Shown here piece after piece: positions 6,670-15,209 of a DNA stretch of 53,420 nt. Both the position numbers and the translations under genes were made by a program. The notes under the pieces are model-generated. The model had not been told where the DNA came from and made no database searches. It was given only the letters and a program-made list of their open reading frames with translations. Each line of letters opens with the position of its first letter. Within the stretch, counting starts at the first letter, position 1. The DNA is from an uncultured Collinsella sp. (GTDB lineage: Bacteria; Actinomycetota; Coriobacteriia; Coriobacteriales; Coriobacteriaceae), in contig UQMO01000005.1 in assembly GCA_900542125.1 (NCBI GenBank), positions 1 through 53,420 of the forward strand, given 5' to 3'.

Positions 6670-9600
6670 CTACCGGTTCCGGCGCCGCAGGATCACACCT
6701 GTGGCGATCAGCACCACTGCGCCGCCCGCGATGCCACCCAGGGCCATCGGCGACAAGCTGGTATCGCCCATATTCGGCAGACCCGGCTTCTCCTCCTTCG
6801 GCACCGGCGGCTTGCTCGGAGGATTCGTCGGCGGGTTGACTGGCGGGGTGGTCGGCGGCGTGTACGTGTTCTTGAACACCGGCGCCACGTCACCGTCATA
6901 GGTTACCGTCGCCACCAGATGGCCCGCGCCGTCGTCCGTCACCGTCACCGTTACCTGGTGCTCGGCCGCGTCGTACGTCACGTTCTTCTGAGCGTCGTTC
7001 ACCTCGGAGATGCTGTAGCCGTACGTTCCGGGCTTGTCGTACGAGATCGCCTTGAAGCCCACCGTGCCGTCCGCCGCGTTCTTGGCGGTCTGCAGCACCT
7101 TGCCGTCGGCATCCTTCAGCTGGAAGGAGAACTGCCCTTCCTTCAGGTCCTTGCCGCTCAGCACCTTGGAGGCCCCCAGCTTCACCTCAGTCGCGGCCGG
7201 CGCGTAGCTGTTGCTGAACGCCACCGCATCCGCAGCCTTGCCGCCCGTGCTGTAGGCAACCTGCGCCTCCAGCGCGTGCGTCTCCGCATTCTCCGTCACC
7301 GTCACCGTCGCGGTAAAGACCGTCGTGTCGTAGGTGACGCCGTTCGTCGCCGCGCCGACCTGCTCGGAGACGGTATAGACATACGTCCCCGCCTTGTCCA
7401 GCTGCAGCGGCGCGAAGGCGAACGTGCCGTCGACGCCGTTCTGCACCGTCTGGACCACGTTGCCGGCAGCGTCCTTCAGGTCGAAGGAAAACTCGCCCTC
7501 GGCCAGGTCGCGGCCGGTCAGGGCCTTCGTTCCGGTAATCGTCGCCGTCGTTGCCGTCGGCGTGTAGGTGTTGGTGAAGGTCAGATCCGCGGCCGTCTTG
7601 TTCGCCGTCGCGGTCAGCTGGCCGCTGCCGTCGTCGGTCACGCTCACCGTCACATCCAACACCGCATCGCTGTAAGTGATGGTGCCATCTTGGCCCGCAA
7701 CCTCCTTCACCTGGTACGTATGCGAACCAGTCGCAGTGTACGAGATGGCCTTGAAGGTAAACGCGATACCCGCGTTCGTGGTCCGGTCAATCTCCTGCCC
7801 GGTGGCCGCGTCAATCAGCGCGAACGTGAACTCGCCATCGGCGGGCGTCCGCATGGTGGCCGAATCGGTATTCTCAAGCACCTTGGTGCCGGAGATCTGG
7901 TAGGAGGTCGCGCCCGGCTGGTAGCTGTTCGCAAACGTCATGGTGTTGGGGGTGACGCCGTTCTCGGTGCCCTCGCTCGGCTTCACCGTGGAGTTCTCTA
8001 CCACCAGCTTGCCGTCGTTGTTGTCCTTCACCACGTAGGTCAGGGTGTACGTCTTGCCGGTGTAGGTCACGCCCGGCACGCCCGGCGCGTCGTCCGTCGG
8101 CTGCACCTCGCGGACCGTGTAGATAAAGGTGCCCGCATGGTCGAAGGTCAGCTCGTCGAAGGCAACCTTGCCGTCGGCGTCGTTCTTCTGGGTCTGAAGC
8201 ACCTTGCCGTCGGGCCCCACCAGCTCGAACGCGAAGTCTCCCGCCTTCATCTGGTAGCTGCCGCCGTGCACGTCAACGCTCTTGGTGAGGGCGATCGCGC
8301 CGGAGACCGTCGCCTGTGCCTTGTAGGCGTTGGTGAAGGTGGGCTTCGTGGCGTCCTTGCCGTCGTAGGCAACGCTCGCCCGCAGCGCGCCGGCGTTGTC
8401 CACGACCTTCACCACGGCGTGGTGCACCGTATCGTCGTAGGTCACGTAGGCCAGGTCGCCCTTCCGCTCCACGATGGTGTACTCGTGAGTACCCGGCTTC
8501 GCGTAGGAGAAGGCGTCGAAGCTGACGCTTCCGTCCTCGCCGTTCTCAGCGGTCTGGATGGGCTGCTTGCCCTTCAGCTGCTCAGCCGTCAGGTTGCCCT
8601 CGTACACATCGAAGGTGAACTCGCCGCGCTTGGGGACGATCGGCGTGTTGTCGTCCTTCTTCACATAGCTCTTCTGCGCACCGAGGGCCAGGCCGGTCGC
8701 GGCCGGCTGGTAGGTGTTGGTGAAGGTATCCGAGCCGGATGCGCTCGTCACGATCGCCTTCGCATTCAGTGCTCCGTTCCCGCCGTCCGTGACCGTCACC
8801 GTATAGGTGAGGGGATGGCTGTCATAGACCATGCCCGGCTCCGCGCCCGGCTGCTCCACGATGGTGTAGGTGAAGTCCTTGCTCGCGGCGCCGTCCAAGT
8901 CGGAGAGCTGGAACTCGAGCGTGAAGCTGACCTTGCCGTTTGCATCGTTCTTCGCGGTGTCGAGCACGTTGCCGGCAGCGTCCTTCAGGTCGAAGGTGAA
9001 CTCGCCGTCCGCGGGCTTCGTCGTGTGGTCGAAGCCGTCCGCAACCTTGATGGTCTTGGTCGCCGTCAGGATTACGGAACCCTTTGCGTCGTAGGTGTTG
9101 TTGAAGGTGGGAGCCGTAGCGGCACCGTCATAGGTGACGGTCACCTTCGTCTTGTTGTTGTCGCCCTGGTTCTGCTCTACCTTGACGTGGACCTTGACTT
9201 CCTTGGCGTCGTAGGCCACGCCGTCGACGGTCTGGCCGGCTTTCTCCTCCTTGAGCGTGTAGTCGTACTCGCCCAGGTTCAGGTTCTTGACGGCCAGCTC
9301 GACCTTGCCGCCCCGGTCGTTGGTGCCCTTGGCGACCTCGTTGCCGGCCTGGTCGTACAGGCCGAAGGTAAACGCGTCGGCCGTCAGGTCCTTGCCCGTG
9401 AGGATCTTCGTCGCCTCGACGGTAACGTCCGTCGTCGGCTTCGAGTTGGTGAAGGTCGGAACGTCGGCCTCGCCGTCGTAGGTGGCGGTCGCCTTTAGCT
9501 CGCCCTTCTCATCGGAGACCTTGATGTGGACCTTCACGTCCTTCGTGTCGTACACGACGGTCGGGTCGTTGCCGGCAACCTCCTTGATGGTGTAGTCGTG

Positions 9601-12600
9601 ATCGCCCGGCGTGTCGTAGCTGATTGCCTGGAAGGCGACCTTGCCGTCCTTGTCATTCTGGACGGTCTGGATCACGTTGCCATCCTTGTCGAGCAACTGG
9701 AACGTGAAGTCGCTCCCTGCGAGCTCACCACCTGTGAAGCGCTTCGTCGCCTTGAGCGTTACCGAGGTCTCCTTCGGGTGGTACGTGTTCGTGAAGGTCT
9801 GCGAGTTGTCTCCACTCGAGACCTGCGGTGTGGCCGTCAGCGCGCCGGCGCCATCGTCCGCGACCGTCACCTTGTAGATGAGCGCATGGGTGTCGTAGAC
9901 CATGCCCGGCTCCGCGCCCCGCTGCTCCACGATGGTGTAGGTGAAGTCCTTGCTCGCGGCGCCGCCCAGGTCGGAGAGCTTGAAGTCGCGCGTGAACTTC
10001 ACCGTGCCATCGGCCTTGTTCTTCATGGTATCGAGCACTTTGCCGTCGGCGTCCTTCAGCTCGAACGTGTACTCGCCGCCCCTCAGCGTGGTGTCGCGCG
10101 TGAAGCCCGGCGCGACCGCGACGACCTTGGTCGCCGTCAGCTCCGCGGATCCCTTTGCGGTATAGGTGTTCTTGAAGGTGGGGGCATCCGTCTTGCCGTC
10201 GTCGTAGGTGACGCTCGCTTCCAGCTGCCCGGCGTTGTCCACGACCTTCACCACAGCGTGGTGCACCGTATCGTCGTAGGTCACGTGGGACAGGTCGCCC
10301 TTCTGCTCCGCGATAGTGTATTTGTACTCGCCGGCCTTGGTGTAGTTGATGACCCGGAAGGTGACGGTGCCGCCCTCGCCGTTCTCAGCGGCCCGGATGG
10401 GCTGCTTGCCCTTCAGCTGCTCAGCCGTCAGGTTGCCCTCGTACACATCGAAGGTGAACTCGCCGCCCTTGAGTACGATCGGCGTGTTGTCGGACTTCAC
10501 GTACGATTTCTTCGCCGTGAGTGTAGCCGAGGTCTCGGCAGGCTGGTACTTGTTGGTGAAGGTCGGGGCGGCATTCTTGTCGTCATAGGTGACAGTCGCC
10601 TTTGCCTTGTCACCGTCCGCCTTCACCGAGACGTGGACCTTCACCGCCGCGGAATCGTAGGTGATGGTCGAATCGCCGCCAGCGACCTCCTTGAGCGTGT
10701 AGTCGTACTCGCCTATGGTCAGACCGGTGAGGATGAGCTTAATCTTGCCGTCCTTGTCGTTCTGGACAGTCTGGATGGGATCAACCGTAGTCGTGTCGCC
10801 TTGATATAGGCCGAAAGTGAACGCACCAGCCGTCAGGTCCTTGCCCTTGAGGGTCTTCGTCGCCTCGATAGTGGCGTCGGCCGTCGGCTTCGAGTTGGTG
10901 AAGGTCGGAGCGTCGGCCTTGCCGTCGTAGGTGGCGGTCGCGCTCAGCGTGCCGTTCTTGTTATCGGTGACGCTAACGCGCACTTTCACCGTCTTGCCGT
11001 CGTAAACGATAGTCGGGTCGGTGCCTTCGACCTCCTTGATGGCGTAGTCGTGCTCACCAGCCTCGGTGTAATCAATGGCCGGGAAGGTGATGTCGCCATT
11101 GGCATCGTTCTTTTCTTCGGCGACAACCTTATCGCCCTCCTTCACCTGGAATGAGAACTGCTGGTTCTCAAGGGTGCCGCCCGTAAATTGCTTCTTCGCC
11201 GCCAGGGTCACGGAACCCTTCGCAGCATAGCTGTTGTTGAAGGTGGCGAGGTTCACCTTGCCGTTCTTGACCTCAAGCGTCTCGCGCTTGTCATCGCCGC
11301 TCTTCTCCACCGTCACGCCTGTGACAGTCAGCTTGGCGTTCTTATCCTCGACCCTCACCGTGACGGTATAGGTCGAGGCATCCATCGTCCAGCCGGAGTT
11401 CTGCACGCCGTCCACCGCCGCGTCGTCGTCGGCGTCGTGCGCCTCGGTGAGCGTGAACGTGTACGTACCGGCCTTGTTGAACTTCATGCCGGAGAAGTCG
11501 ACCGTCTGGCCCTTGTCCTTGATGATCTTGCCACTCGTGGCCTTGGACTCAGCATGCTCATTGCCCGCCAGAGCATCCGAGACTTTGAGGTCATCATCAT
11601 CGATCTGCTTCTGCGTCTCTTCCGTGGCGGTCAGCGTGAACGAGAACGCCTTCTCCGTGCTCTCAACACCGGAGACCTTCTTCGTTACCTGCGGGGTCAG
11701 TTCGTCGCTAGCTTCCGCCTTGTAGGTGTTTGTGAACACCAGCTTGTTGGCTTCGGCCAACGTGCCGTCGGGTTTTTGCTTCTCGATCTCACCGGTGATA
11801 CTATCGCCTGCGCCGGTCAGATTCGTGGTACCCTGCTTGCGGCCGGTCAGCTTATAGCCCGCGGGCATCTTGTCTGCGCCGGTCAGCTCCTGCACCGCGT
11901 ACTCGTCGCCCTCGCCAAGACCGTACACGCGAATCGTCTCGTCGGCCTTGATAGCATGGGTGTCGCCGTTCTTCAAATCGAACACGTCGCCGGCTTGCTT
12001 TCCGGCCCCAGCGTTCTTGAACACTGCAGCCTTGTAGGTCTTCCCCTCGGGCACGGTGAACTTGAAGGTGAACTCCGCGTCCTTATTGCCCGTCAGGCCA
12101 TCGGGCAGGGCAACCTTCTTCGTCACCTCGAGGCTCGCCTCGCGTTCGTTCGCCACGCGCACGCAGGTGGCACCTGTGAACAGGGCGTTCAAATTCATGT
12201 CGTCCAGATTGGCACGGGCGCCTTTCGCATTAGTGTCACCAGGCACGTCCTGCGTGATGCCCATACGTATCCAGCCCGTCTCGGTCTCCAAGCGATAAGG
12301 TTTGCCTTCCTCGGTGGGCCCATACTGGTAGACACGTCCGTTGGCGCCGTACTTGAGGTGCACCTCATCTTCGCCGCCCTTGGCGTCATTGTTCCAGGAA
12401 AGGTTGTCGTTGCCGTCGAGCGTCCCGTCGGACGTCTGGCGCTGGCCCTTGATCCACGTGAGCGTGTTGTCGATGTCGCCCTCTGCGCCAAACTGGCCCA
12501 GACTCTTCATGAGCGCGCCCGGGCCCACGAACGTCGAAACGCCGTCATCGTCCGTACCAGCATCGGCATGGACGCCGTAATCGTCCACAATCACCTTGGT

Positions 12601-14913
12601 GAGCGTGTCGTTAAGCAGGAAGCCCTTGGGAGCCGAGACCTCCTTTAGGAAGTAAGTTCCATTCACGAGCGGCCTGTTACCGGCGCTTGTATTCGGGAAT
12701 ATGCCCGCACCTTCGAGCGGGACCGGGTTGCCGACCGACCCCGTCGTCAGGGTGTCGTAGGGGGTCTGCTCGCCCTTGAGCACGACCTTGCCGTTCGCGT
12801 CTGTTGTCACCTGTCTGGAGGTGTACAGGGCGAACTTCGCCCCGTCAACGGGCTTACCCTCGGTATCGGTCTTCTGCACGAACAGGCGGTTCTGGATGTT
12901 CGTGACGAGCAGGCGCGTGGCGAACTGCCGCTTGAAGTTCGTGCCGTCTGCGATGCCGTCGCTGTACACGTGGACGGTGTTCTCGGGCTTCGCGTTGGCG
13001 ATGGAGCTCTCCGTTGTGTGGTAGATGGCCACCGTGTACTCGGCATCCTTGCGGGCATCACCGCTCAGCAGGTAGTAGTACTTGGAGATGTCACCGGGCA
13101 GATTTTGAATCTCTACCTGGTACTGGCCGCTCGTGTTGAGCGTGAAGGCGTGCAGGTCCTTCTTCGCCGCCTCGATAGCGCCGGCCTTGCTCGGCTTCTC
13201 GGCGAGGGTGTACCCCATTCCCGTCGATGGGTCGCCCGACACGGCGTACCAATTGTTCTGATTTTTGATATCTGCGTTTGCGCTTTTATCGCGCTTGAGC
13301 ACCACAGCGAACAGTATGCCAGACTTCAGGTTGACGGTCTCGTCGGACTTCGTCAGGTCATCATTCGCCTTGTACACGTTCACCGGTGCGGTGATGGTCT
13401 CCTTCGCGCCGGCAAACGCACCAGTCTTCCACACGACGCTGTCCGCATCCATACCGCCGCGGTTGATGATGACGCCGCCCGCGACGTTCTCGTCGCTCGC
13501 GGGCACGTACTCGAACTGCATGCTACCGCCCGTTGCCGTGAGGCTCGAGCGGTGACCTTCGGGCACCTTTGTTTCCTTCAGGAGGTAGTACCGGCAATCA
13601 TGGTCTTTACTATAAAGGTCATCGAAGTTGATAACGCCGTTGTCCACTTTATTCGTGAGCGTCAGTTGTCCATTCGCGTCCGTGGTGCCGGAGCCAAGTA
13701 GATTTTCCGAATTAGCAGTCGTGTCAGCGAAGCTCTTGTCTGTCTTGTACAGCGCGAACTGAGCGCCCTCCACCAGACCGCCATCCTGGTCGAACTTGAT
13801 AATGTCGGACTCGGGAACCGTCACGAGGTTGAACTTGAGCTTCATGTTGGAATCGGTGGCACCACGCTCCAAGTAGAAGAACTTGAGCGTATGGCTGGTG
13901 TCGTCAGCGAAGGTGTTGCCAGTGAAGCCCTTAGCAGTATCCTGCTCCGCTTTCTGGAACTTGCTTAACAGCGTGCCGTCTGGGGAATCGTTAACCTTGA
14001 TGTCGCCCGTTTGGAAGTCGATGGTCAGCTTAGCACTGGTGTGGATGCCGCCAATGTCGCCCACGAGGACATCGTCAATGAACACCCAGACGTCGTCGTC
14101 GCCGGCGAACTCAAAGGTCATAGGCTTGTCAGCATTCGTTTTACCACCCTTCGGCTGCACGAAGCGCGACGACATGGAGAGGCCGAAATAATGGTTGAGG
14201 GGTTTGCCATCGTTATAATTCGAGTCGCCGTTGTTCGACGACGTAATGCCGTTCCGGACGAGGCTGCCGTTCTGCTCCTTGAATACCTTATCGGCCGCAT
14301 CGAAGGGGAAAAACTGACCTCCATTTTGAGAGCCAGCCCCCGCTTGCCCAACGCCGGCGGCCTCGTAGACATCAAATGCATTCTTATTGACGTCGTACGC
14401 CGCGTAGTTCTTCGAGCTGTCATACTCGTAGTAGCCGCCCTTGTCCTGCAACAGACCCGTCACGCCCATATGGGATATCTTGCCCGTCTGGGTGGAGGAA
14501 TCAAACAGGTAGCCGAGGGGTTCTCCGTCCCAGCTGTCGGTGAGTTTCGGGTAACCGCCGGTAAGAACGTTGTTCACGATACCGGAGCGAGGAGAGGAGC
14601 CGCCCGTATACCGGTTGAGGTCATCACTGGCTCCCTGATCCTTGAACCTGAAGCGGTGGCCCTTGTTGATGCCGTCGGATCCACTGACCGACAGGTGATC
14701 CTCCGAATTCACCCAGTAATCAAACAGGTTGATTGTTGTCCCCGAAGGCGAAATCGTCGGAACCGTGTGGTTCGAAAACGGAACCGTATGGTCCGAAACC
14801 TTCGCCTCCGCGCGGGTCGGCAGGAAGAAACTCGCCGTCAGCACGACGGCGAGGGCCAGAACAATCACATATGGCGAGACCGGGCGCAGCCCACGACGGC
14901 GGCCATAAGACAT
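6670..14913 (-). CDS. Giant cell-wall-anchored adhesin/pilin-like protein with about 13 tandem isopeptide-linker-type domains
   Basis: This 2,747-residue surface protein starts with a signal peptide (basic MSYGRRR, hydrophobic core, TRAEA cleavage region). A fibro-slime/PA14-like domain follows at about 60-365 (FEFAGDDDVWVFIDD, VGDIGGIH), then SpaA-like prealbumin-fold domains near 370 and 675 (GAQFALYKTD, GAKFALYTS). From about 1,070 to 2,690 there are about 13 FctA/Spy0128-like repeats of 110-135 residues, each ending in a block like PTFTNTY. The tail has a Pro-rich wall spacer, LPNMG (2712-2716), a hydrophobic helix and RRRNR. These features point to sortase attachment, although LPNMG has Met where LPXTG has Thr, and no sortase is in the window. 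Its likely role is adhesion to host or bacterial ligands. The ATG at 14913 has only a weak GGTGG site. A better-initiated leader ORF upstream would join this frame if a G8 tract changed length. Bases 14914-15090 also remain open in this frame. Confidence 0.9.
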   Translation of the reverse strand: MSYGRRRGLRPVSPYVIVLALAVVLTASFFLPTRAEAKVSDHTVPFSNHTVPTISPSGTTINLFDYWVNSEDHLSVSGSDGINKGHRFRFKDQGASDDLNRYTGGSSPRSGIVNNVLTGGYPKLTDSWDGEPLGYLFDSSTQTGKISHMGVTGLLQDKGGYYEYDSSKNYAAYDVNKNAFDVYEAAGVGQAGAGSQNGGQFFPFDAADKVFKEQNGSLVRNGITSSNNGDSNYNDGKPLNHYFGLSMSSRFVQPKGGKTNADKPMTFEFAGDDDVWVFIDDVLVGDIGGIHTSAKLTIDFQTGDIKVNDSPDGTLLSKFQKAEQDTAKGFTGNTFADDTSHTLKFFYLERGATDSNMKLKFNLVTVPESDIIKFDQDGGLVEGAQFALYKTDKSFADTTANSENLLGSGTTDANGQLTLTNKVDNGVINFDDLYSKDHDCRYYLLKETKVPEGHRSSLTATGGSMQFEYVPASDENVAGGVIINRGGMDADSVVWKTGAFAGAKETITAPVNVYKANDDLTKSDETVNLKSGILFAVVLKRDKSANADIKNQNNWYAVSGDPSTGMGYTLAEKPSKAGAIEAAKKDLHAFTLNTSGQYQVEIQNLPGDISKYYYLLSGDARKDAEYTVAIYHTTESSIANAKPENTVHVYSDGIADGTNFKRQFATRLLVTNIQNRLFVQKTDTEGKPVDGAKFALYTSRQVTTDANGKVVLKGEQTPYDTLTTGSVGNPVPLEGAGIFPNTSAGNRPLVNGTYFLKEVSAPKGFLLNDTLTKVIVDDYGVHADAGTDDDGVSTFVGPGALMKSLGQFGAEGDIDNTLTWIKGQRQTSDGTLDGNDNLSWNNDAKGGEDEVHLKYGANGRVYQYGPTEEGKPYRLETETGWIRMGITQDVPGDTNAKGARANLDDMNLNALFTGATCVRVANEREASLEVTKKVALPDGLTGNKDAEFTFKFTVPEGKTYKAAVFKNAGAGKQAGDVFDLKNGDTHAIKADETIRVYGLGEGDEYAVQELTGADKMPAGYKLTGRKQGTTNLTGAGDSITGEIEKQKPDGTLAEANKLVFTNTYKAEASDELTPQVTKKVSGVESTEKAFSFTLTATEETQKQIDDDDLKVSDALAGNEHAESKATSGKIIKDKGQTVDFSGMKFNKAGTYTFTLTEAHDADDDAAVDGVQNSGWTMDASTYTVTVRVEDKNAKLTVTGVTVEKSGDDKRETLEVKNGKVNLATFNNSYAAKGSVTLAAKKQFTGGTLENQQFSFQVKEGDKVVAEEKNDANGDITFPAIDYTEAGEHDYAIKEVEGTDPTIVYDGKTVKVRVSVTDNKNGTLSATATYDGKADAPTFTNSKPTADATIEATKTLKGKDLTAGAFTFGLYQGDTTTVDPIQTVQNDKDGKIKLILTGLTIGEYDYTLKEVAGGDSTITYDSAAVKVHVSVKADGDKAKATVTYDDKNAAPTFTNKYQPAETSATLTAKKSYVKSDNTPIVLKGGEFTFDVYEGNLTAEQLKGKQPIRAAENGEGGTVTFRVINYTKAGEYKYTIAEQKGDLSHVTYDDTVHHAVVKVVDNAGQLEASVTYDDGKTDAPTFKNTYTAKGSAELTATKVVAVAPGFTRDTTLRGGEYTFELKDADGKVLDTMKNKADGTVKFTRDFKLSDLGGAASKDFTYTIVEQRGAEPGMVYDTHALIYKVTVADDGAGALTATPQVSSGDNSQTFTNTYHPKETSVTLKATKRFTGGELAGSDFTFQLLDKDGNVIQTVQNDKDGKVAFQAISYDTPGDHDYTIKEVAGNDPTVVYDTKDVKVHIKVSDEKGELKATATYDGEADVPTFTNSKPTTDVTVEATKILTGKDLTADAFTFGLYDQAGNEVAKGTNDRGGKVELAVKNLNLGEYDYTLKEEKAGQTVDGVAYDAKEVKVHVKVEQNQGDNNKTKVTVTYDGAATAPTFNNTYDAKGSVILTATKTIKVADGFDHTTKPADGEFTFDLKDAAGNVLDTAKNDANGKVSFTLEFQLSDLDGAASKDFTYTIVEQPGAEPGMVYDSHPLTYTVTVTDGGNGALNAKAIVTSASGSDTFTNTYQPAATGLALGAQKSYVKKDDNTPIVPKRGEFTFDVYEGNLTAEQLKGKQPIQTAENGEDGSVSFDAFSYAKPGTHEYTIVERKGDLAYVTYDDTVHHAVVKVVDNAGALRASVAYDGKDATKPTFTNAYKAQATVSGAIALTKSVDVHGGSYQMKAGDFAFELVGPDGKVLQTQKNDADGKVAFDELTFDHAGTFIYTVREVQPTDDAPGVPGVTYTGKTYTLTYVVKDNNDGKLVVENSTVKPSEGTENGVTPNTMTFANSYQPGATSYQISGTKVLENTDSATMRTPADGEFTFALIDAATGQEIDRTTNAGIAFTFKAISYTATGSHTYQVKEVAGQDGTITYSDAVLDVTVSVTDDGSGQLTATANKTAADLTFTNTYTPTATTATITGTKALTGRDLAEGEFSFDLKDAAGNVVQTVQNGVDGTFAFAPLQLDKAGTYVYTVSEQVGAATNGVTYDTTVFTATVTVTENAETHALEAQVAYSTGGKAADAVAFSNSYAPAATEVKLGASKVLSGKDLKEGQFSFQLKDADGKVLQTAKNAADGTVGFKAISYDKPGTYGYSISEVNDAQKNVTYDAAEHQVTVTVTDDGAGHLVATVTYDGDVAPVFKNTYTPPTTPPVNPPTNPPSKPPVPKEEKPGLPNMGDTSLSPMALGGIAGGAVVLIATGVILRRRNR
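8556..8626. repeat. 71-bp exact repeat inside the adhesin gene, copy 1
   Basis: Identical to 10395-10465. Both encode the same segment (…TFDVYEGNLTAEQLKGKQP…) of two isopeptide-linker domains, making homologous recombination and domain loss or gain plausible. Confidence 0.9.
10395..10465. repeat. 71-bp exact repeat inside the adhesin gene, copy 2
   Basis: Identical to 8556-8626. A second related pair, near 8820-8890 and 9895-9975, is nearly identical as well. Confidence 0.9.
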
Positions 14914-14960
14914 GACGGACCACCGCTCGCGCGGCCGGTGTTCACCAGGAAGTTCCCTGC

Positions 14961-15023
14961 TTAGACACCCCCCCCGGTAGCAATATTCACGAGTCGAGAC
15001 GTCGTCTCTCTGAGCTCCTGCAT
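14961..15023 (-). CDS. 20-codon leader ORF ending just after a G8 tract (possible adhesin initiation switch)
   Basis: The ATG at 15023 follows a strong GGGGAGGA site, far better than that of the adhesin ATG at 14913. It encodes MQELRETTSRLVNIATGGGV and stops at TAA (14961-14963). The three Gly codons are the G8 tract. The ATG is 110 bp upstream of the adhesin ATG, so it is out of frame with G8. With G9 (or G6) the distance becomes a multiple of three, no stop intervenes, and the ORF runs into the adhesin signal peptide with about 37 extra N-terminal residues. This peptide is therefore probably the OFF-phase product of a switch rather than a functional protein. No protein evidence is available here. 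Confidence 0.6.
   Translation of the reverse strand: MQELRETTSRLVNIATGGGV
14968..14975 (-). promoter_or_regulatory. G8 homopolymer tract, candidate slipped-strand phase-variation site
   Basis: Eight consecutive C on the plus strand (G on the coding strand) lie between a strong translation start at 15023 and the adhesin frame. One base gained, or two lost, joins the two frames without a stop. Comparable G-tract slippage is known to switch sortase-dependent pili in bifidobacteria. Confidence 0.65.
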
Positions 15024-15120
15024 GATTTCCTCCCCAGTCACACGGCGACCTGCCCGGGTGCTCCCCGGGGGCCGAGGCAGTCTGGCACATGCCCGCAGTC
15101 GTTCAAGGAATACCAACCCC

Positions 15121-15126
15121 AGTATA
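15121..15126 (-). promoter_or_regulatory. Possible -10 box of the adhesin transcript
   Basis: Minus-strand TATACT lies about 100 bp upstream of the leader ATG in an AT-rich stretch (15120-15180). No good -35 element is found at 16-18 bp, so the call is tentative. Confidence 0.35.
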
Positions 15127-15190
15127 TGTCTCTTAAGATATCTTAGTCTTTTTCTATAACAATTTTTATCTCATTACCGATGAAATCGGC

Positions 15191-15209
15191 TCAGTCCCCT
15201 TGTCGCATT
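15191..15209. repeat. Degenerate half-copy of the TGTGACAAAGGGAC palindrome family
   Basis: On the minus strand AATGCGACAAGGGGACTGA resembles one arm of the elements at 34818-34850 and 48068-48102. It abuts the M20 peptidase stop codon, as the other copies abut gene ends. Confidence 0.45.

Noticed and set aside
6919..9498. 859-codon open frame antisense to the giant adhesin gene
   Set aside because: It is a by-product of the repetitive GC-rich coding strand. The predicted protein is His/Val/Leu/Gly-rich without domains, and the minus-strand product has clear surface-protein domains and a sorting signal.
14914..15090. Adhesin start at 15090
   Set aside because: The 59 added residues precede a complete signal peptide, contain Cys- and Pro-rich non-signal sequence and lack a ribosome-binding site. 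The open frame matters only for the G-tract switch.
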